64,000 nt of DNA, taken from Citrus sinensis (Eukaryota; Streptophyta; Magnoliopsida; Sapindales; Rutaceae). Each line of letters begins with the position of its first letter. Position 1 is the first letter of the stretch. Shown piece by piece: positions 59,577 through 64,000 of the stretch. The DNA is taken from the NCBI RefSeq assembly GCF_022201045.2, contig NC_068562.1, forward strand, positions 5,190,001-5,254,000, in the 5' to 3' direction. Made by a program: the position numbers and the translations under genes. The notes under the pieces were generated by a model. That model was not told the origin of the DNA and did no database searches. It saw only the letters and a program-made list of their open reading frames with translations.

Positions 59577-62403
59577 ATGGCAAAATCACGAGAAGAAGAA
59601 CATCCAGTAAAGGCCTTTGGGTGGGCAGCCCGAGACAGCTCCGGCCATCTCTCCCCATTCAAATTCTCCAGAAGGTAATTAATAGTTGAGCATAATATAT
59701 GTGTGTGATGCTGCTTTAAATTTATTTAAAATTTTGTTGCTGCACGTGTTGATGAAATGGTCATAAACATGGATATGTAAAATACGGACAGGGAAACGGG
59801 TGATGAGGATGTGAGGCTGAAGGTATTGTATTGTGGGATCTGCCATACTGATCTCTCCAACATCAAGAATGAATGGGGCTTCTCTCTCTTCCCTATGGTT
59901 CCTGGGTATGTACTCCTGATCTATCCATCCTTCAATTTTTGTTTCTTTTGCATTTTTTTTCTTTTGTTTTTGTTTCGGATCAAACCGAGCTGCGTAGTAA
60001 CAGGCTGTTGTTTCCGTCACAGCGCTTCCTGATTATTAACTACGGTACTTTCCTGTGTATACAGAAAGAAATTAACCAAGGCCATGGCTTTAGGATCTTT
60101 TAATTTGATGCAAATCGTTCCCCATCCTATTTAATTCAATCTTGTATGGGGTTGCTATTGAAATATTGGTAATGAGGATTTTAATCTTACCGTTTCATAT
60201 TTGATGTGATGAATAACTGGAATCTCCTGTTAAAAGTGACAAATATATATATATATACGTGTCATTTTCTTACAACAAATTAAACAAAAATAGAGACACG
60301 CAAATTTTAATATAATATAAAATAAAATATATTGGATGAAAATATGTATTTTTCTTATACATTATCTTCATAACTCTTGGTAGATTTATACTCTCTATCT
60401 TATAAATAAAGGGTGGAAATAACAATTAACTCAATTAAAGCGTTCTTAGCATAGATATCTTTTTTTTTCCAGTAAAATTAATTTATTTCCATTTGACTCT
60501 GTACAATTTTTAAATGTTCCAGTGTAGTGGCCAGTGGGGTGCCTTGGCATCATTAGAGTAGTGAGATCACACTAAAGACTTAACCCAGCAAAATGAAGAC
60601 TTATAACTTGAATTTGCATCTGTAATTGTGGAATAGTCAATTATGAGATTTTCTTGAGAGATAGACGAGGTTGACAAATAAACGGAGACATGACTTTTTT
60701 TTTTTTTTAAGAGAATTATTGCTCATGATATTTACACCATACAAAGTACTGAGACCAGTTTACATCAATTCTGATATGGTACTACTCAGATTTTTTTACC
60801 CTCTCAAATATTCGAGGGACGTCTAACTCCCATCCTAGGAGAACTATGGCTCATGATATTTACACCATATAAATTACTGAGATCAGTTTATCTTAATTCT
60901 AATATGGCATCGCTTTGATTTTTTAACCCTCTTGAATATTCGAGGGACGCCCACCTCTCATCCTGGAAGAAAGACTGTCTTCACTCAAGCTCTAGGACTC
61001 CAAAGAATGAAATTTTAAATTAAATTCCTACAATGCCTCTGCTGGGACTCAAACCATTTCCCTCATATTTGTGAGGGAGTGGACTTGGGCTAAGCCAAGT
61101 GGTTAACGGAGACATGACTTGTAACTTGAATTTGCATTCAAATGAAGACTTGTAAATTATCAAATTTCAAATTTCTTTTCTTGAAGAATTTTATGATCAA
61201 GAAACTTACTGACTAAAGAAAAGTTGGTGGAGTAGTGTAGTATATACGTTTCTAGAAGTTAGCTAATTATATATTGTCAAAAACAGAATCAAATACCTTG
61301 TTTCCACTAAAGTAATTTATCTTAAACAAATTGTATTTATTTGCAGGCATGAAATTGCAGGGGAAGTGACAGAAGTTGGTAGCAAAGTAAGAAAGGTTAA
61401 AGTGGGAGATAAAGTTGGAGTTGGATGCATGGTCGGTGCATGCCACAGCTGCGAGAGCTGTGCCAATGACCTTGAAAATTACTGTCCGAAAATGATACTC
61501 ACCTACAGTTCCATTAACACTGACGGAACAATCACATACGGAGGCTACTCTGATCACATGGTTGCCAATGAGCGCTACATTGTTCGATTCCCTGATAGCA
61601 TGCCCCTTGATGCTGCTGCCCCCCTGCTTTGCGCCGGGATTACCGTGTACAGTCCATTGAAATACTTTGGACTAGCAGAACAAGGAAAGCATGTAGGCAT
61701 CGTTGGCCTTGGCGGGCTTGGTCATGTCGCTGTCAAATTTGCCAAGGCTTTTGGGGCCAAAGTGACAGTAATTAGCACCTCTCCAAGCAAGAAGACTGAA
61801 GTTCTTGAACATCTTGGCGCTGATTCATTTTTGAATAGCCGTGACCCTGACCAATTGCAGGTAATTTAATTAGATTCACGCATATATTGGAGAAAAATAA
61901 AAAATAAAATGCATTCCTTAATTTTAATATATATTTTGTAATAACTTCATCAGGGTGCTATGGGCACATTGGATGGTATTATTGACACGGTGTCCGCTGT
62001 GCACCCCATTTTGCCATTGGTCGGTCTATTAAAGTCCCAGGGCAAGCTTGTTCTGGTTGGTGCTCCGGACAAGCCACTCGAGCTACCTGTGATTTCCTTA
62101 ATTATGGGTAAGTTCTAACAAAATTCTTCGGAAACTTGTGGTCTAAAACTTGTAATTAATATAATTCATTTGATAACATAAAATGACATAGCAGGGAGGA
62201 AGACGGTGTCAGGGAGCAGCACTGGGGGAATGAAAGAGACGCAAGAGATGATTGATTTTGCAGCAAAACACAATATAACAGCTGACATTGAGGTTATTTC
62301 GATGGATTATGTCAATACGGCAATGGAGAGGCTTGCCAAGGCTGATGTTCGGTATCGATTTGTCATTGATATTGCAAACACCTTGTACGCCACCAAACCT
62401 TGA
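59577..62403 (+). CDS. Cinnamyl-alcohol/mannitol-type dehydrogenase (CAD2), 5 exons
   Basis: NADP-dependent zinc alcohol dehydrogenase. Exons 59577-59674, 59792-59905, 61347-61860, 61954-62107, 62195-62403 sum to 1,089 nt, 362 aa, in phase, with intron positions equal to CAD1. Zinc ligands C47 (CGICHTDL), H72-E73 (GHE), and structural cysteines in [15 protein letters not shown]; cofactor site [24 protein letters not shown] favours NADP(H); C-terminal [17 protein letters not shown] and [13 protein letters not shown]. All key residues are intact. Reduces aldehydes such as cinnamyl or oxidised monoterpenoid types to alcohols; the physiological substrate is not decidable from sequence. Intron 2 (1,441 bp) contains a SINE. 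Confidence 0.95.
60697..61104 (-). mobile_element. SINE with internal 128-bp duplication, in CAD2 intron 2
   Basis: Flanked by AACGGAGACATGACTT at 60681-60696 and 61105-61120. On the minus strand: tRNA-like head with TTGGCTTAGCCCAAG, box B GGTTTGAGTCCC (about 61048-61059), body CCTCGAATATT..GAGGGTTAAAAAATC, and a poly(A) end. The body is tandemly doubled (plus-strand units starting 60722 and 60850). Same family as the SINE at 4542-4871. Confidence 0.85.
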
Positions 62404-62916
62404 AGAATCAGAATCAGATTGATGTCTTCAATTCACAACCTTGTTCCATGATCCACTTTGCTATATGTAATGCTCCCTCGATCATTACACTCTTTTAGCG
62501 CTTAAATTACTTTTAATTTCCAGTTACATCGACCCTAATTATGTCGTGATTGCCGAAAAACTATAAATGTTAATGAAATAAAACATTGTTCATATAAAAT
62601 ATTTAGCATATGTACCTTTCACCAATTGTCCAGTCGAAATGTTTGTTTTTGTTCTAAATCACATATAGAGTTTTGCTCTCATGCGGCACTTTTCATTTTT
62701 TGTTCTTCTCATACCAACGCTATCCAGTCATATAATTCAATAAAATTAGTATCGATGGCAGAAATCTATAAAATCATATTCGCAAAGGTACGTAGCAACA
62801 GCAGCGTCTAGGTTCCTCTGACCTTGAACAAAAATATACGATTGGTCTAAATAACTCATGAATTCATATCACAATTTTCAACACTGCATGTATGTTTTCC
62901 AGCAGAAAATTTCTTA
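62404..62916. other. 3' flank of CAD2
   Basis: Trailer and spacer. No gene; the short frame at 62626-62811 shows nothing recognisable. Confidence 0.45.
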
Positions 62917-63073
62917 GGATTAGGGTTTAGTGCTATGTTGAATTTTTATCGAGTATTGAATCAATCATTGAATTAATAGTTATAATTGTTTTAAATTTTT
63001 CAATTTTTACAATTTCTTCTATTAATAACTATTGATTCAATATTCAGTAAAAATTTAATTTAGCGCGCAATCC
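62917..63073. mobile_element. Candidate Tourist-like MITE, 157 bp
   Basis: Imperfect inverted arms: GGATTAGGGTTTAGTGC and, inverted, GGATTGCGCGCTAAATT, followed by ATTGAATCAATNRTT in both arms, flanked by TTA (62914-62916 and 63074-63076). The arms meet in an AT-rich centre. The size and TTA duplication suit PIF/Harbinger MITEs. Confidence 0.6.
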
Positions 63074-63076
63074 TTA

Positions 63077-64000
63077 TTCGACTTTGCAACCAAAGAAAAC
63101 AAACAAAACTTCATCCGTCAATGGAAGCATTTTCTTAGGACCTCACGGTTCACCCCCAATGTTGATGCATGGTGGATGATTCTATCAAGATGAATATAGT
63201 TCAAGTTTTACCACCCCATCAAATCTATCATGAAATTTCATTTATTCTTTTTTTTTTTTTGGTAGATCTTAATATGTACTATGATTGAAAAAGAGAGAGA
63301 GAGAATAGTAAAATCCATATTTAAAATGGTATGTGGTATGTACATAGTAGTACATGATCTATAATGGTATGTATATGATGTACATGATATGATCTAATCT
63401 CTGCTTGTGTACATTATGAAATGTAATATTTTTATCATATTTAGGAGGATAAACGTCTTATTATTTAAGATAATAATTGTTAATGTGTACATTATAAATA
63501 CTCATCATCTGGTTATTCTAGAAGGCTCTTTGATAGGATTCTATTGGTATTTGAAAAAAAATATCAATATTCTCCCACTTTAATTAATTTTTTTCCAAGA
63601 TGTTTAATAAATAAATTTTAAGTATAAAAAATATCAATATTCTCCCAGTTTAAAAAAATTCACAAAAAAAAATTATTTTTAAAAATAATTACACAAATTT
63701 ATTATTATTTTTATTTAATTTAAATTTAACTGCAAGATTTTTAAAAATTCAAAAGAATTTAAATTAAGAAAAGATCTTATCTTTTTAAAAATATATAAAT
63801 TTAATTTTTTATTCAACAATAGTTATACAATACCTTATGATCTTCTTTTATGTTAAAAAGTAAAAAAACTACAAAATTCACATTAGCCTTTAAAATTTAT
63901 CAAAAAAAATATTTGTAATTATTTAAAAAAAAATCAAAATTTTTGTGATCATTAATTCCAACGAATCAGCGCGCTGGGTTCTCATTTTGCCGTAAGTCTC
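63077..64000. other. AT-rich right end of window
   Basis: No gene seen. Contains GTATGT/ATGTAC short repeats (63330-63400) and the dispersed repeat at 63590-63660 shared with 58141-58240. Confidence 0.45.

Overview
The window is nuclear DNA of a flowering plant, almost certainly a eudicot. The genes are plant-specific families: L-type lectin receptor kinases, a multi-exon rhamnogalacturonan lyase, and cinnamyl-alcohol/mannitol-type dehydrogenases. Introns have GT..AG borders, intergenic DNA is AT-rich, and there are many plant transposons and one plastid-DNA insertion. A woody rosid such as Citrus would fit, but that is only an impression.

Layout. (1) 1-25185: a tandem duplication. Copy A (1-7167) and copy B (17085-25185) each carry an L-type lectin receptor kinase (A1 at 781-2757, B1 at 17845-19821) and a second one about 3.5 kb downstream. 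The second gene is complete in B (B2, 23131-25185). In A it stops just before the membrane helix (A2, 6341-7186) and runs into a gypsy 3' fragment (7168-10064) and a decayed copia element (10065-14721). (2) 14722-16870: a block repeated at 37878-39384; the first copy carries a 654-bp Helitron. (3) 25186-39384: no genes recognised. It holds a foldback element, SINEs, and a 6.3-kb unit with degenerate inverted ends and a 9-bp target duplication. That unit contains a pyrimidine-rich satellite with a 755-bp higher-order period, plus a SINE split by a Tourist-like MITE. (4) 40217-45684: a rhamnogalacturonan lyase gene of 15 coding exons (648 aa), followed by a broken partial copy (46846-47799). (5) 48600-64000: two paralogous medium-chain dehydrogenase genes with the same five-exon layout (CAD1 50003-56137, CAD2 59577-62403). 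CAD1 intron 2 is swollen to 4.66 kb by a plastid rpoA fragment that was later split by a 3.35-kb CACTA element. CAD2 intron 2 carries a SINE. Other SINE, hAT, MULE-like and MITE elements surround both genes.

Functionally, the receptor kinases would sense extracellular ligands at the plasma membrane, the lyase would cut pectin rhamnogalacturonan I in the wall, and the dehydrogenases would reduce cinnamyl- or monoterpenoid-type aldehydes in the cytosol. They look like separate tandem gene clusters rather than one pathway. The strongest unusual signals are the mosaic divergence of the receptor pair (identical kinase, changed lectin), the lectin-only derivative A2, the higher-order satellite inside a TSD-flanked unit, and the plastid DNA/CACTA nest inside CAD1.
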